Notes: generated by a model from the letters alone, not told the origin. 64,000 bases of DNA from Tolypothrix sp. FACHB-123 (GCF_014697075.1 NZ_JACJRE010000008.1:124001-188000); one strand, 5' to 3'. Positions 21,364 to 29,703 are shown, numbered from the stretch's first letter. Numbers and translations are program-made.

Positions 21364-21837
21364 ATGGCAGGTAATCGTATCAGTGCTGAGTTTTCCCCAG
21401 CAGATCGGGACGCGGTGATGCAGGCTATAGCGACGATTCGGGAGAAATTACCGTTTTTGGTGGATTTGACAACGGAAGACAGGCGCACAATTTTGAAGAT
21501 GGGTGATAAAAGCCGCGCGTTTGTCAGCAAGGCGTTGGAAGTAGGGACACAAAACCCAAACTTTTTACCCCGTTCTTTTGATTTAGAGGAGATGCGCCGA
21601 GATTTAGCGCTGTATGACACCTTGTATCCTGTGCTGTTATCGCTGACACAACTACAAGAACTGGTGGATGATACCTGTATGACTGCTGGTAGTGAAGCAT
21701 ATACAGCCGCTTTAGCAGTTTACAACTACGCCAAAGCTAGCGGTGATGTTGCTGGTTTAGATGGAGTCATAGATGAGATGGGACGTAGGTTTACCCGCAG
21801 TTCTAAGAAGAAGAAAGCTGCAACAACTATCGACTAA
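21364..21837 (+). CDS. Conserved hypothetical protein
   Basis: The 157-residue soluble protein is not recognised beyond a likely conserved cyanobacterial family. It is mainly helical (FSPADRDAVMQAIATIREKL, LPVLLSLTQLQELVDD) with a Lys-rich tail (SSKKKKA). The start is the ATG at 21364, which follows an AGGAG ribosome site at 21351-21355 with 8-base spacing. The upstream GTG at 21355 overlaps that site and is unlikely. It stands alone between crtD (divergent) and the repeat region before the NACHT gene. Confidence 0.75.
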   Translation: MAGNRISAEFSPADRDAVMQAIATIREKLPFLVDLTTEDRRTILKMGDKSRAFVSKALEVGTQNPNFLPRSFDLEEMRRDLALYDTLYPVLLSLTQLQELVDDTCMTAGSEAYTAALAVYNYAKASGDVAGLDGVIDEMGRRFTRSSKKKKAATTID

Positions 21838-21856
21838 AATCAGCGCGAATCGGTGT

Positions 21857-21936
21857 AGGGTGCGTTATGGACTTCAGTACTAACGAACCACAGGAGATTT
21901 ACGGTGCGTTACGCTAGCGCGATAACACACCCTACC
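21857..21936. repeat. Inverted-repeat element bounded by GTAGGGTGCGTTA
   Basis: Arms GTAGGGTGCGTTAT (21857) and ATAACACACCCTAC (to 21936) enclose about 50 bases. Similar GTGCGTT...AACACACCCTAC pieces occur at about 44808-44838 and, as a half copy, near 29640-29657. This is a non-coding dispersed repeat. Confidence 0.6.
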
Positions 21937-22203
21937 GAACTTGAGCCTTTGAGGGTGAAGCTTGAGCCTTTGAAGGTGAAGCTTGAGTTTTTGAGGGTGA
22001 AGCTTGAGCCTTTGAGGGTGAAACTTGAGCCTTTGAGGGTGACAGTTGAGCTTTTGAGGCTGACGGTTGAGCTTTTGAGGCTGACGGTTGAGCTTTTGAG
22101 GCTGACGGTTGAGCTTTTGAGGCTGACAGTTGAGCTTTTGAGGGTGATGCTTGAGGTTCTGAATCCAAAATTGTCAGCTTCTTTACTAAATAGATTCAAT
22201 TGA
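21904..22203 (+). CDS. Possible heptad-repeat small protein encoded by the minisatellite
   Basis: A GTG-started 99-codon frame spans the 21-bp array and would make an amphipathic helix of heptads (LEPLRVK, then VELLRLT), a pattern that could form a coiled coil. Equally long frames exist on the opposite strand, there is no obvious ribosome site (ACAGGAGATTTACG precedes the GTG, with AGGAG eight bases away), and no homologue is recognised. It may well be non-coding. The NACHT gene begins 81 bases downstream on the same strand. Confidence 0.25.
   Translation: MRYASAITHPTELEPLRVKLEPLKVKLEFLRVKLEPLRVKLEPLRVTVELLRLTVELLRLTVELLRLTVELLRLTVELLRVMLEVLNPKLSASLLNRFN
21940..22170. repeat. 21-bp minisatellite, ten units plus one degenerate unit
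   Basis: Units of exactly 21 bases start at 21940 and continue in register to 22149, with a decayed eleventh unit to 22170. Units 1-5 are of type CTTGAGCCTTTGAGGGTGAAG and units 6-9 of type GTTGAGCTTTTGAGGCTGACG. Because 21 is a multiple of three and stops are absent, several frames on both strands are open. The plus frame from GTG 21904 to 22203 reads as LEPLRVK/VELLRLT heptads. Confidence 0.9.
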
Positions 22204-22284
22204 CTGCTGTTTATTCAACAAATTGTTACTAAGCATTGTGGAAAAATCTTGATTCAATATCTCTACTAACAAAACATAACAGCT

Positions 22285-25056
22285 ATGAGCAGTAAACCTG
22301 AAATTCTCATCAAGCAGCCTGTTTCTGTCTTTAGCAAGCGTCTTAAAATTGACTTCAAAAGCTTCTTTAAAGAATTAGCCTTAGCTGGGTTAAATACAGC
22401 GAGTGGCAATTATAAGGACATCCTAGATAATTTGGTCAATATGAAAGAGAAAATTGGGTTGGCTAAAGAACCGGGAGAAAGAGCTTATTTGTTAATTTTC
22501 AAATCTCTAATTCAGGCAATGACTAGTTTAGTAGATGATAATCGAGATTTACTAAATAAAGTTAATAAAAATGAGATTGAGACTATAGTTAAACATCGGT
22601 TAGAAAAATGTCTCCAAAATTTAGAGGATACAGAATTAACAATTGACAGCAACTTTTTTGAGCATCCTGAAGAATTAGCTATTGTTCACGCTATAAAAAA
22701 ACCTTTTCGCCAGTGGTTAACAGAATTTGTCTCTACACCAGCACAAGCAGAAGCAATTACTAATCGTCTTCCTAAAGAGTTTCAATCTTCACTCATTGAA
22801 GAATGGAAGAATAATAGCGATAAATATGCAGTTTTACAAAATGAAATGAATACACCATTTATTAAAGCAGGTGAAAGAGAACAAGCTTGGCAACGTTACT
22901 CTACATGGTTGCAAAAACAAATTAATGAACGGATGTTTTCTGAAGCTTTTAGTTTGGAACAGGTGTATGTTCCCCTCCGCGCTTACTATGAACGCAAAAT
23001 TGAAAGTGAAAATGATGATGATTTTACTGGCGGAGGAAGACAGAATTATAAAAAAGATAAAAAAACGGAAAGGATTGTTGTTGATTTACAAACAGAACTG
23101 CAAACTTGGTTAGACGAAGCTGATAAAAATGATGCTATCCGGGTAATTAGTGGCGGGCCGGGAAGCGGTAAATCTTCCTTTTCTAAAGTTTTTGCAACGA
23201 CACAGGCAAAGATAGGCAAAATTTCGGTGTTATTTATTCCCCTGCACCTATTTGATCCAGAAGATGATTTAGTTAATGGCATTAACAAGTTTATTAATGG
23301 ATTGCGTGATATTCCTCTGCCACCTAATCCTTTGAAAGAAGAAAACTTTGTCGCCAAATTACTGATTATTTTTGATGGTTTAGATGAATTAGCCATGCAA
23401 GGAAAAATGGCTGAGGAAGTTGCCCAGAAATTCGTGAGTGAAGTACAAAGACAAGTTAATGCATTTAATCATGTTCAACCTCGCTTGCAGGTTTTAATTA
23501 GTGGTCGAGAATTGGTAATACAAAAAAATCAAAGCGATTTTCGTAAACCCAAGCAAATCCTGCATGTTCTTCCCTATTTTGTAGATGAGCAAGAAAGAAA
23601 GCAGAATCATTACATTGATGTTCAAAATTTATTAGAACAAGACCAACGGCAAATTTGGTGGGATAAATATGGTAAAGCTAGCGGTCATGGATATAACAGC
23701 TTACCCGCAGAATTAGACAAGGGACATTTGAGAGAAATTACGTCCCAGCCGTTATTAAATTACTTGGTTGCTTTGAGTTTGATACGCGGTGTAGTTAAAT
23801 TTTCCGAAGATAGCAACCTCAATGAAATTTATGCAGATTTACTCACAGAAGTTTATCAACGAAGTTGGGGTGATGAGAACCCAGTAATTAGGGGTGTTGA
23901 AGAAAAAGATTTTGTTCGCATTCTCGAAAGTATTGCTGTTGCTGCTTGGCATGGAGGAGATGTCAGGGTAACAACAGTTTCAGAAATTGAAAAAAGTTGT
24001 GATAGCAATCTTCTAGAACGGATATTAAATATATTTAAGCAAGATAAAAAAGCTAGCTTAACTCGTCTCCTAACTGCCTTTTATTTCCGGCAACGTGGCT
24101 TAAAAGGTCATGAAGAAACTTTTGAATTTACCCACAAAAGCTTTGGTGAGTATTTAACAGCAAGAGATATTGTGAAGGAATTAAAACTCATCAATAACCA
24201 GCTAAAAGCTAATCAAGAAGATTCAGATTATGGATTGAATAAGCTACAAGCTTTAGAACGCTGGGCAAAATTATGCGGTTTAACCGCTATGGATGATTAT
24301 ATTTTTAACTTTGTTGTGGATGAAATTGAATTGCAGCAAGATAAATATCAAGTTGATGTCACTGAATGGCAGCAAACAATGTGTAACTTGATAAGTTATA
24401 TGCTAAAGAATGGAATGCCGATGCAGAAATTGCAGTCGCCCACTTTTCAAGAAACAAATCGGCAAGCACGTAATGCAGAAGAGGCATTGTTAGCTGTTTT
24501 AAATGCTTGTGCTAGGGCGACAAAAAAGGTTTCTCAGATTAAATGGCTTTCTCCTGAAGCTTTTGGCACTTGGATTTCTCGGTTACGTGGGCAAAGAGGT
24601 GAAGTTGATAGTGATGTTTTTTGCTTAAATTGCTTAAGTTTTTTAGATTTGCAAAACTGTATTCTCTTTTACCAAGATTTTTGTAAGGCGAATTTTCAAG
24701 GGTCGAATTTTCAAGGGTCGAATCTTCAAGGGTCGAATCTTCAAGGGTCGAATCTTCGAGATGTCAATCTTCAAGAGGCGAATCTTCAAGGGTCGAATCT
24801 TCAACGAGCGAATCTTCAAGATGCAAATCTTCAACGAGCGAATCTTCAAGAGGCGATTCTTCTGGGTGCAAATCTTCAACGAGCGAATCTTCAAGAGGCG
24901 GATCTTCAAGAAGCGAATCTTCAACGGGCGAATCTTCAACGGGCGAATCTTCAACGGGCGAATCTTCAAGATGTGAAGATTCAAGGGGCAATTCTTCAAG
25001 GGGCAAATATTCACGACGCAAATGTTCGCAACACTCTTCTGAAAGGTAAAATCTAA
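22285..25056 (+). CDS. NACHT-type STAND NTPase with C-terminal pentapeptide repeats
   Basis: This is a 923-residue multidomain protein. Residues ~1-280 are helical with no recognised effector, resembling the helical N-terminal domains found ahead of bacterial NACHT modules. The NTPase has a P-loop GGPGSGKS at 290-297 and a Walker B FDGLDE at 363-368, the latter in the acidic form typical of NACHT. A helical middle region follows. Residues ~795-918 are pentapeptide repeats (A/S)NLQ(G/R/E/D), forming a right-handed beta-helix that would serve as the sensor or oligomer surface. NACHT proteins of bacteria are often phage-defence switches. That role is inferred. The stop overlaps the end of the converging downstream gene by 4 bases. 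Confidence 0.85.
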   Translation: MSSKPEILIKQPVSVFSKRLKIDFKSFFKELALAGLNTASGNYKDILDNLVNMKEKIGLAKEPGERAYLLIFKSLIQAMTSLVDDNRDLLNKVNKNEIETIVKHRLEKCLQNLEDTELTIDSNFFEHPEELAIVHAIKKPFRQWLTEFVSTPAQAEAITNRLPKEFQSSLIEEWKNNSDKYAVLQNEMNTPFIKAGEREQAWQRYSTWLQKQINERMFSEAFSLEQVYVPLRAYYERKIESENDDDFTGGGRQNYKKDKKTERIVVDLQTELQTWLDEADKNDAIRVISGGPGSGKSSFSKVFATTQAKIGKISVLFIPLHLFDPEDDLVNGINKFINGLRDIPLPPNPLKEENFVAKLLIIFDGLDELAMQGKMAEEVAQKFVSEVQRQVNAFNHVQPRLQVLISGRELVIQKNQSDFRKPKQILHVLPYFVDEQERKQNHYIDVQNLLEQDQRQIWWDKYGKASGHGYNSLPAELDKGHLREITSQPLLNYLVALSLIRGVVKFSEDSNLNEIYADLLTEVYQRSWGDENPVIRGVEEKDFVRILESIAVAAWHGGDVRVTTVSEIEKSCDSNLLERILNIFKQDKKASLTRLLTAFYFRQRGLKGHEETFEFTHKSFGEYLTARDIVKELKLINNQLKANQEDSDYGLNKLQALERWAKLCGLTAMDDYIFNFVVDEIELQQDKYQVDVTEWQQTMCNLISYMLKNGMPMQKLQSPTFQETNRQARNAEEALLAVLNACARATKKVSQIKWLSPEAFGTWISRLRGQRGEVDSDVFCLNCLSFLDLQNCILFYQDFCKANFQGSNFQGSNLQGSNLQGSNLRDVNLQEANLQGSNLQRANLQDANLQRANLQEAILLGANLQRANLQEADLQEANLQRANLQRANLQRANLQDVKIQGAILQGANIHDANVRNTLLKGKI
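24691..24980 (+). repeat. 15-bp tandem repeats encoding the pentapeptide region
   Basis: About nineteen 15-base units (AATCTTCAAGGGTCG / AATCTTCAACGAGCG and variants) encode the pentapeptides. Many neighbouring units are identical or differ at one or two bases, so copy number has probably changed recently. Long frames on the opposite strand are a by-product of the repeat. Confidence 0.8.
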
Positions 25057-25475
25057 ATCCACTCGATACCCTGTGCAACTAAATATTTCCTCGCCGGCTC
25101 CAAAGCTTCTTTCCGCAAAATAATCTTCACATCTGGCTTAGTGAGATACAAACGAAATCGCTGCATAAATAATTGATTAGCCGGCTCAATTTTCTTAATC
25201 GCACTCCAAGGAATCAACAACGCTGGTAACCCAAAGTTAAACAAAATAAAAATACTCAAATACAGCCCTTGGGGAGTAACACCAACATTTAAACTTCCTT
25301 TGTAATACGCCATCCCCACAGAACCATATTGAAAGCGCGAGAGATTTGCTGGTGCTGGTTCATTGGTGCTGTAGTATTTCGCCAGCTTGTTCCAATCGAC
25401 GCTGAGGATGAAAATTACAATAACCATAATTAAGATATATCCTGCGATCGCGATCGCAACAGCTTCAAGTGGCAT
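25053..25475 (-). CDS. Small conserved membrane protein
   Basis: The 140-residue protein has one clear N-terminal transmembrane helix (residues ~5-25, AIAIAGYILIMVIVIFILSV). A second hydrophobic stretch lies near 72-90 (LYLSIFILFNFGLPALLIPW). A basic C-terminal half ends in LEPARKYLVAQGIEW. I do not recognise a family. It converges on the NACHT gene and the two stop codons overlap by 4 bases. No link in function is evident. Confidence 0.7.
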   Translation of the reverse strand: MPLEAVAIAIAGYILIMVIVIFILSVDWNKLAKYYSTNEPAPANLSRFQYGSVGMAYYKGSLNVGVTPQGLYLSIFILFNFGLPALLIPWSAIKKIEPANQLFMQRFRLYLTKPDVKIILRKEALEPARKYLVAQGIEWI

Positions 25476-25701
25476 TGGTTTTTCTGGTTACTAGTGAGAT
25501 AATTTTGCTAAGCAATTCAGCACAATTAATGACATAAATTAATTGCGATCGCTCTATTTACAACGAAAAATTTATACTCTATTTTGCATAATTACTGAGC
25601 TAAGTACCGCTTTTCTAGAAAGAAGGGACACAGTTCGCCATCAGTCCTAGATAAGATTAAAGAAGTAAAGCAGCTTTCCACCTCACCACTCACTACTACC
25701 A

Positions 25702-26982
25702 ATGACCTCAACCCTGGTAAAATTTCCTCGTCTCAATGCTCCAAAACTCCACCAGTTACCGAACGGTTTAACCATAGTCGCGGAGCAAATGCCGATTGAT
25801 GCTGTTAACCTCAGTTTGTGGATTAATGTAGGCTCGGCGGTAGAATCGGATACGATCAATGGCATGGCTCACTTTTTAGAGCACATGATTTTTAAGGGCA
25901 CGAAACGCCTAGCTAGTGGGGAATTTGAACGTCGCATTGAAGAAAGAGGTGCGGTAACTAATGCTGCTACTAGCCAAGATTACACTCATTACTATATAAC
26001 TACTGCTCCCAAGGATTTTGCCGAACTTGCTCCCCTGCAAATGGATGTAGTATTCAATCCCAGTATTGAGGATGATGCTTTTGAACGGGAACGCTTGGTA
26101 GTGTTGGAAGAAATTCGCCGTTCCGAAGATAGTCCCCAACGGCGGACTTTTCGGCGGGCGATGGAAATGGCTTTTGAACGTTTACCTTATCGTCGTCCGG
26201 TATTGGGGCCAGAATCGGTGATTTCCCAACTCAAACCCCAGCAAATGCGCGATTTTCACGGGAGTTTATATCAACCCTCCTCAATTACGGCTGTGGCTGT
26301 GGGGAATTTACCTACAGAAGAATTAATTGATATTGTTGCTCAAGGAATTAGTGAAACGCTTCACACCAAAGATTCGGAATTGTGGATAGAACCAATACTG
26401 CATCCCGAACCGGCGTTTACAGAAGTTGTGCGCCAAGAATTTGTCGATGAAAGTCTTCAGCAAGCGCGACTGGTGATAGTGTGGCGGGTTCCAGGGTTGA
26501 AATATATTAATGAGACTTACGCGCTGGATGTTTTAGCGGGAATTTTGGGACATGGACGCACATCCAGACTAGTACATGATTTGCGGGAAGAAAGAAATTT
26601 GGTGTCTTCGATTGCTGTCAGCAATATGAGCAATCAACTGCAAGGGACATTTTATATCTCAGCAAAATGCCCAGTTGAAAATGTCGCCGCAGTAGAAGAA
26701 GCGATCGCGCAACATATCCGTATGTTACACACAGAACTGGTCAAAGAATCAGAAATTGCCCGTGTACGGCGACGGGTAGCCAACAGATTTATTTTTGGTA
26801 ATGAAACACCAAGCGATCGCGCTGGGTTGTATGGTTATTATCAATCCATGCTGGGAGATTTAGAGCCAGCCTTTAATTACCCCGCTAATATCCAAGCCCA
26901 AGAAGCCAGCGACTTAATGCAAGCTGCTCAACAATATCTGACTCCCGATGCTTATGGTGTAGTTGTAATTAAACCAGAATAG
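25702..26982 (+). CDS. M16 family zinc peptidase (insulinase/processing peptidase type)
   Basis: At 426 residues this is one half-clamshell unit of the M16 family. The inverted zinc motif HFLEH occupies residues 57-61 (His57, Glu60, His61), and the third ligand Glu lies about 76 residues on in the (L/V)VLEEIRRSEDSP segment. The C-terminal half has the RVRRRVANRFIF and RAGLYGYYQ signature regions. M16B peptidases degrade short peptides or process presequences. Many cyanobacteria carry two adjacent M16 genes, and only this one is seen here. It starts ATGACCTCAACCC after a T-rich spacer. Confidence 0.93.
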   Translation: MTSTLVKFPRLNAPKLHQLPNGLTIVAEQMPIDAVNLSLWINVGSAVESDTINGMAHFLEHMIFKGTKRLASGEFERRIEERGAVTNAATSQDYTHYYITTAPKDFAELAPLQMDVVFNPSIEDDAFERERLVVLEEIRRSEDSPQRRTFRRAMEMAFERLPYRRPVLGPESVISQLKPQQMRDFHGSLYQPSSITAVAVGNLPTEELIDIVAQGISETLHTKDSELWIEPILHPEPAFTEVVRQEFVDESLQQARLVIVWRVPGLKYINETYALDVLAGILGHGRTSRLVHDLREERNLVSSIAVSNMSNQLQGTFYISAKCPVENVAAVEEAIAQHIRMLHTELVKESEIARVRRRVANRFIFGNETPSDRAGLYGYYQSMLGDLEPAFNYPANIQAQEASDLMQAAQQYLTPDAYGVVVIKPE

Positions 26983-27042
26983 GGCATTGGGCATGGGGCA
27001 TGGGGCATTGGGCATTGACAACTGACAACTGACAACTGACTA
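26983..27042. repeat. GGGCATTG / GACAACT short tandem repeats
   Basis: This 60-base spacer consists almost entirely of GGGCATTGGGCATGG units followed by three ACAACTG units, running up to the start of the next gene. Confidence 0.8.
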
Positions 27043-27921
27043 ATGACAAACACAATGTGGACAGAAATTGATGCCCATATTAGCCGGGTGACGGGAGAAA
27101 AATTTCAGAGTCAGCAAAGGCGCTCGGTGAGTGGTGGGTGCATTAACCAGGGCTATGCTGTCTCTGATCATGAACGTACCTATTTTGTCAAACTCAATCA
27201 AGCTTCCCAGGTGGCGATGTTTGAGGCTGAGGCGTTGGGGTTAGAGGAAATGCTGAATACGGCTAGTATTCGCGTTCCTCAACCTTTGTGCTGGGGGATA
27301 TCTGGGAATTCTGGCTACATTGTGTTGGAATGGCTAGCGATGGGCGGCGGTAACACCAAATCTTCTCAAGAAATGGGGCGAAAGCTAGCGCAAATGCATA
27401 AAGCGACTAGTAGTCAAGGTTTTGGTTGGAAAATTAACAATACTATTGGTTCTACGCCCCAAATTAATAATTGGACGGCAGATTGGGTAGAATTTTATGT
27501 GAAACATCGCTTGGGTTATCAATTTCAGTTAGCTAGGCGACGTGGGGGGAGTTTTCCTAAGGAAGAGAAGTTATTAGCAGCTATCCCGGAATTATTAGCG
27601 GATCGTGATGTAGAACCTTCTTTGGTACATGGCGATTTATGGGGTGGGAATGCTGGGTGTACGGTGTCTGGGGAACCAGTGATATTTGATCCGGCGACTT
27701 ATTTTGGCGATCGCGAAGTGGATATCGCCATGACAGAATTATTTGGTGGTTTCTCCGCCGCATTTTATCAAGGTTATAACGAAGTCTTTCCTTTAGATGC
27801 TGGTTATGAGCAAAGAAAGACGCTTTATAACCTGTATCACATTCTCAATCACTTCAATTTATTTGGCGGTGGTTACGCTTCCCAAGCAAATCGCATGATC
27901 GAGCAGATTTTGCAAGGATAA
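27043..27921 (+). CDS. Fructosamine kinase family protein (ketosamine-3-kinase-like)
   Basis: The 292-residue protein has an aminoglycoside-phosphotransferase/kinase fold. The catalytic loop LVHGDLWGGNAG (His196-Asp198) and the metal-binding FDPATYFGDREVD, which follows at once, are those of fructosamine kinase family members. These phosphorylate sugars attached to protein amines so that the adduct falls off. The N-terminal FVKLNQ carries the ATP-lysine. The start is uncertain. ATG 27043 sits at the edge of the ACAACTG repeat, and a second ATG four codons later (27055) is equally plausible. It follows the M16 gene by 60 bases. Confidence 0.9.
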   Translation: MTNTMWTEIDAHISRVTGEKFQSQQRRSVSGGCINQGYAVSDHERTYFVKLNQASQVAMFEAEALGLEEMLNTASIRVPQPLCWGISGNSGYIVLEWLAMGGGNTKSSQEMGRKLAQMHKATSSQGFGWKINNTIGSTPQINNWTADWVEFYVKHRLGYQFQLARRRGGSFPKEEKLLAAIPELLADRDVEPSLVHGDLWGGNAGCTVSGEPVIFDPATYFGDREVDIAMTELFGGFSAAFYQGYNEVFPLDAGYEQRKTLYNLYHILNHFNLFGGGYASQANRMIEQILQG

Positions 27922-27927
27922 ATATAA

Positions 27928-28182
27928 ATGCAAAGTATTAAAATAAATTCTCGTGTGGGACAGGATGGCATTTTACATTTAGAAGTACCAATAGGCTTTA
28001 AGGATAAAGAAGTAGAAGTAATGGTAATTTATCAGCCAATTGAAGCCGCCAACCCAACAAAAACACCAGAAGAATTAGGATGGCCTCCTGGTTTTTTTGA
28101 ACAAACTTACGGTATTTGTCAAGATGATCCAATTGTTATCGATGCTGAAGGAGATTTTGAAAGTAGAGAAGAAATTGTCTGA
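27928..28182 (+). CDS. VapB-like antitoxin, orphaned
   Basis: The 84-residue acidic protein has an N-terminal strand pattern (MQSIKINSRVGQDGILHLEV) and the segment EELGWPPGFFEQTYG. Both are typical of cyanobacterial antitoxins that are cotranscribed with PIN-domain VapC RNases. It lies 6 bases after the kinase gene. The toxin gene expected to overlap its stop is present only as remnants (28179-28526). The antitoxin itself looks intact. Confidence 0.75.
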   Translation: MQSIKINSRVGQDGILHLEVPIGFKDKEVEVMVIYQPIEAANPTKTPEELGWPPGFFEQTYGICQDDPIVIDAEGDFESREEIV

Positions 28183-28235
28183 AGTATTTGTTAGATATAG
28201 CAATCCTATATGATTTGTGAAAATTCACGTTGTTC

Positions 28236-28268
28236 AGATCCCCGACTTCTTCAAGAAGTCGGGGATCT
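28236..28268. repeat. 33-base perfect palindrome inside the vapC remnant
   Basis: AGATCCCCGACTTCTT and its exact complement flank a single C. Such GATCCCCGACTTCTT palindromes are a familiar dispersed element in Nostocales. It sits where the central part of the PIN domain has been lost. Confidence 0.8.
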
Positions 28269-28331
28269 AACTTTTCGCGAATGAATGATTTGCAGATAGC
28301 AGCTATAGCGATCGCTCATAATTTGATATTA

Positions 28332-28454
28332 GGGAACTCCAAAAAATAAATTATTTCGTTAAACGTTGACTGTTGACAGTTGACGGTTCACAGTTAACAG
28401 TCAACCGTCAACAGTGAACAATAGCAATGGAATATTTTTTTACTTGGAAGTCCC
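28332..28454. mobile_element. 123-bp MITE inserted in the vapC remnant
   Basis: The left end GGGAACTCCAAAAAATAAAT and the right end (complement) GGGACTTCCAAGTAAAAAAA form imperfect terminal inverted repeats of about 25 bases. TTA is duplicated directly on both sides (28329-28331 and 28455-28457). Removing the element plus one TTA restores the toxin reading LILVTHNT. The interior is a long imperfect hairpin of TTGACTG-type repeats (28363-28420). It carries no gene, so a transposase would have to act in trans. Confidence 0.75.
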
Positions 28455-28660
28455 TTAGTAACTCACAATACCGGCGAATTTAGTCGTGTAACCGGATTAC
28501 AAATTGAAGATTGGGAAGAATCTTGAACCAGATATGCACCAATAACAAGATGCCTACCCTTTTTATGCCATAATTTCTCTTATTTTGGCAAAATTAGCGT
28601 TTTGCTAAAGCTTTACTGTTTTGCTCTGCTATATAGCTTGATTTACGAGTTGTGAAGTTA

Positions 28661-28820
28661 ATATACGTTTCAAAAACTTAGTTTGCGAGTCAGAAACTTA
28701 GTTTGCGAGTCAGAAACTTAGTTTGCGAGTCAAAAACTTAGTTTGCGAGTCAGAAACTTAATTTGCGAGTCGGAAACTTAATTTGCGAGTCAGAAACTTA
28801 GTTTGCGAGTCGGAAAAGTT
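28661..28820. repeat. 20-bp minisatellite
   Basis: Six units of GTTTGCGAGTCAGAAACTTA, with one or two changes each, run in exact 20-base register from 28681 to 28800. A degenerate unit lies before (28661-28680) and another after (28801-28820). A period of 20 is not a codon multiple and no frame is open across it, so it is non-coding. It lies 150 bases upstream of the oxygenase gene. Confidence 0.9.
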
Positions 28821-28969
28821 AAAATACAATTCACAAACTTAATTTCCATCTCAAAAATTTAAATTTAGGGGAGCAATTGCATTGCGGATTTTCCCTGCCT
28901 ACACAGCAATGGCATAATTGATTTCTTGGTCATCGTTCTTCCCAATTCAACAAAGTTATTCGCGTCACA

Positions 28970-29581
28970 GTGAAACACTATCAACTACAACCAAACGCCT
29001 TCCCCAGCAATTACCTCAACGACTTATGGGGAGAAATTCACGCTTGTCCTTATTTTGCGGTTAACAATCTCAACCGCGATTTTGTGGGGACGAAGGGATT
29101 TTCTGTAGTGTTTCAAAAATCGCATAGAGCAAAGGTAGAACAAAAATTTCCCTACTTTAAGCCTTATATGGATTTGGCGCTGAAGGAGAACTGTAACGCT
29201 TTTTACCTCAATCCTTTGTTGCTGAAGGAAGGTTCTCGTGTCGATCCGCACATCGATCGCTCTTTGCGTTCCTATTGTAAAAGCATTGAGCCGCCGTTGT
29301 TTGTCAGCGTGCTTTACGTGCGCGTACCTGAGAATATGCAAGGGGGAGAATTGGTATTGCGATCGCAAAAACGCCAGCTTGGACAAATTAAGCCGCAAAT
29401 GAATACTTTACTCTACTTTCAAGGCGATTTAACCCATTCTGTTAACGCTGTGCAAACCTCTGGTTATCGCTTGAGTCTGGTATGCGAACAGTATAGTTTG
29501 AGTGAAGAAGAACTGGCAGAAATCCCAGAATTTACCATTGAGTCAAGAGTTGCTAATTCATCAGCAAGAAAGCGCAAGTAG
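28970..29581 (+). CDS. 2-oxoglutarate/Fe(II)-dependent oxygenase (prolyl-4-hydroxylase-like)
   Basis: The 203-residue protein has the iron-binding triad of this superfamily: His94-x-Asp96 in PHIDRS and a distal His156 in DLTHSVNAV. An Arg in SGYRLSLV binds 2-oxoglutarate. The GGELVLRSQ segment and the NTLLYFQGD strand place it near prolyl/asparaginyl hydroxylases. The substrate is unknown. The start is a GTG with no clear ribosome site (CGCGTCACA before it). No other in-frame start nearby fits better. It has no obvious operon partners. Confidence 0.88.
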   Translation: MKHYQLQPNAFPSNYLNDLWGEIHACPYFAVNNLNRDFVGTKGFSVVFQKSHRAKVEQKFPYFKPYMDLALKENCNAFYLNPLLLKEGSRVDPHIDRSLRSYCKSIEPPLFVSVLYVRVPENMQGGELVLRSQKRQLGQIKPQMNTLLYFQGDLTHSVNAVQTSGYRLSLVCEQYSLSEEELAEIPEFTIESRVANSSARKRK

Positions 29582-29703
29582 GACTAATTTGTAATTTGCA
29601 ATGACAACAATTAGATATTTAGATTCAGGTTTTGGCGGGTAATGCACACCCTACATGTATTTTAAAAATTAGATATAAGTTTTACACAGCCAATACTAGC
29701 AAT

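Larger units (their letters stand above)
28179..28526 (+). pseudogene. Remnant of a vapC PIN-domain toxin gene
   Basis: Three pieces of one toxin remain, all in the same frame. At 28179 CTG replaces the expected overlapping ATG and is followed by KYLLDIAILYDL and a stop at 28218, matching the usual MKYLLDTCVISD start of PIN toxins. At 28284-28331 NDLQIAAIAIAHNLIL matches the late-domain helix and strand. At 28458-28526 VTHNTGEFSRVTGLQIEDW and the stop complete the C-terminus. The middle ~85 codons are missing, replaced by 63 bases holding a perfect palindrome. A MITE (28332-28454) splits the C-terminal part. No active toxin can be made. Confidence 0.8.

Noticed and set aside
21909-22199. Minus-strand heptad frames (SSTVSLK type) across the first 21-bp array
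   Set aside because: They are a by-product of the 21-base period. I kept the array as a repeat and gave the plus frame only low confidence.
24643-25062. Open frames of 139 and 104 codons opposite the pentapeptide region
   Set aside because: A 15-bp repeat without stops opens all frames. The forward pentapeptide frame is the one with family structure.
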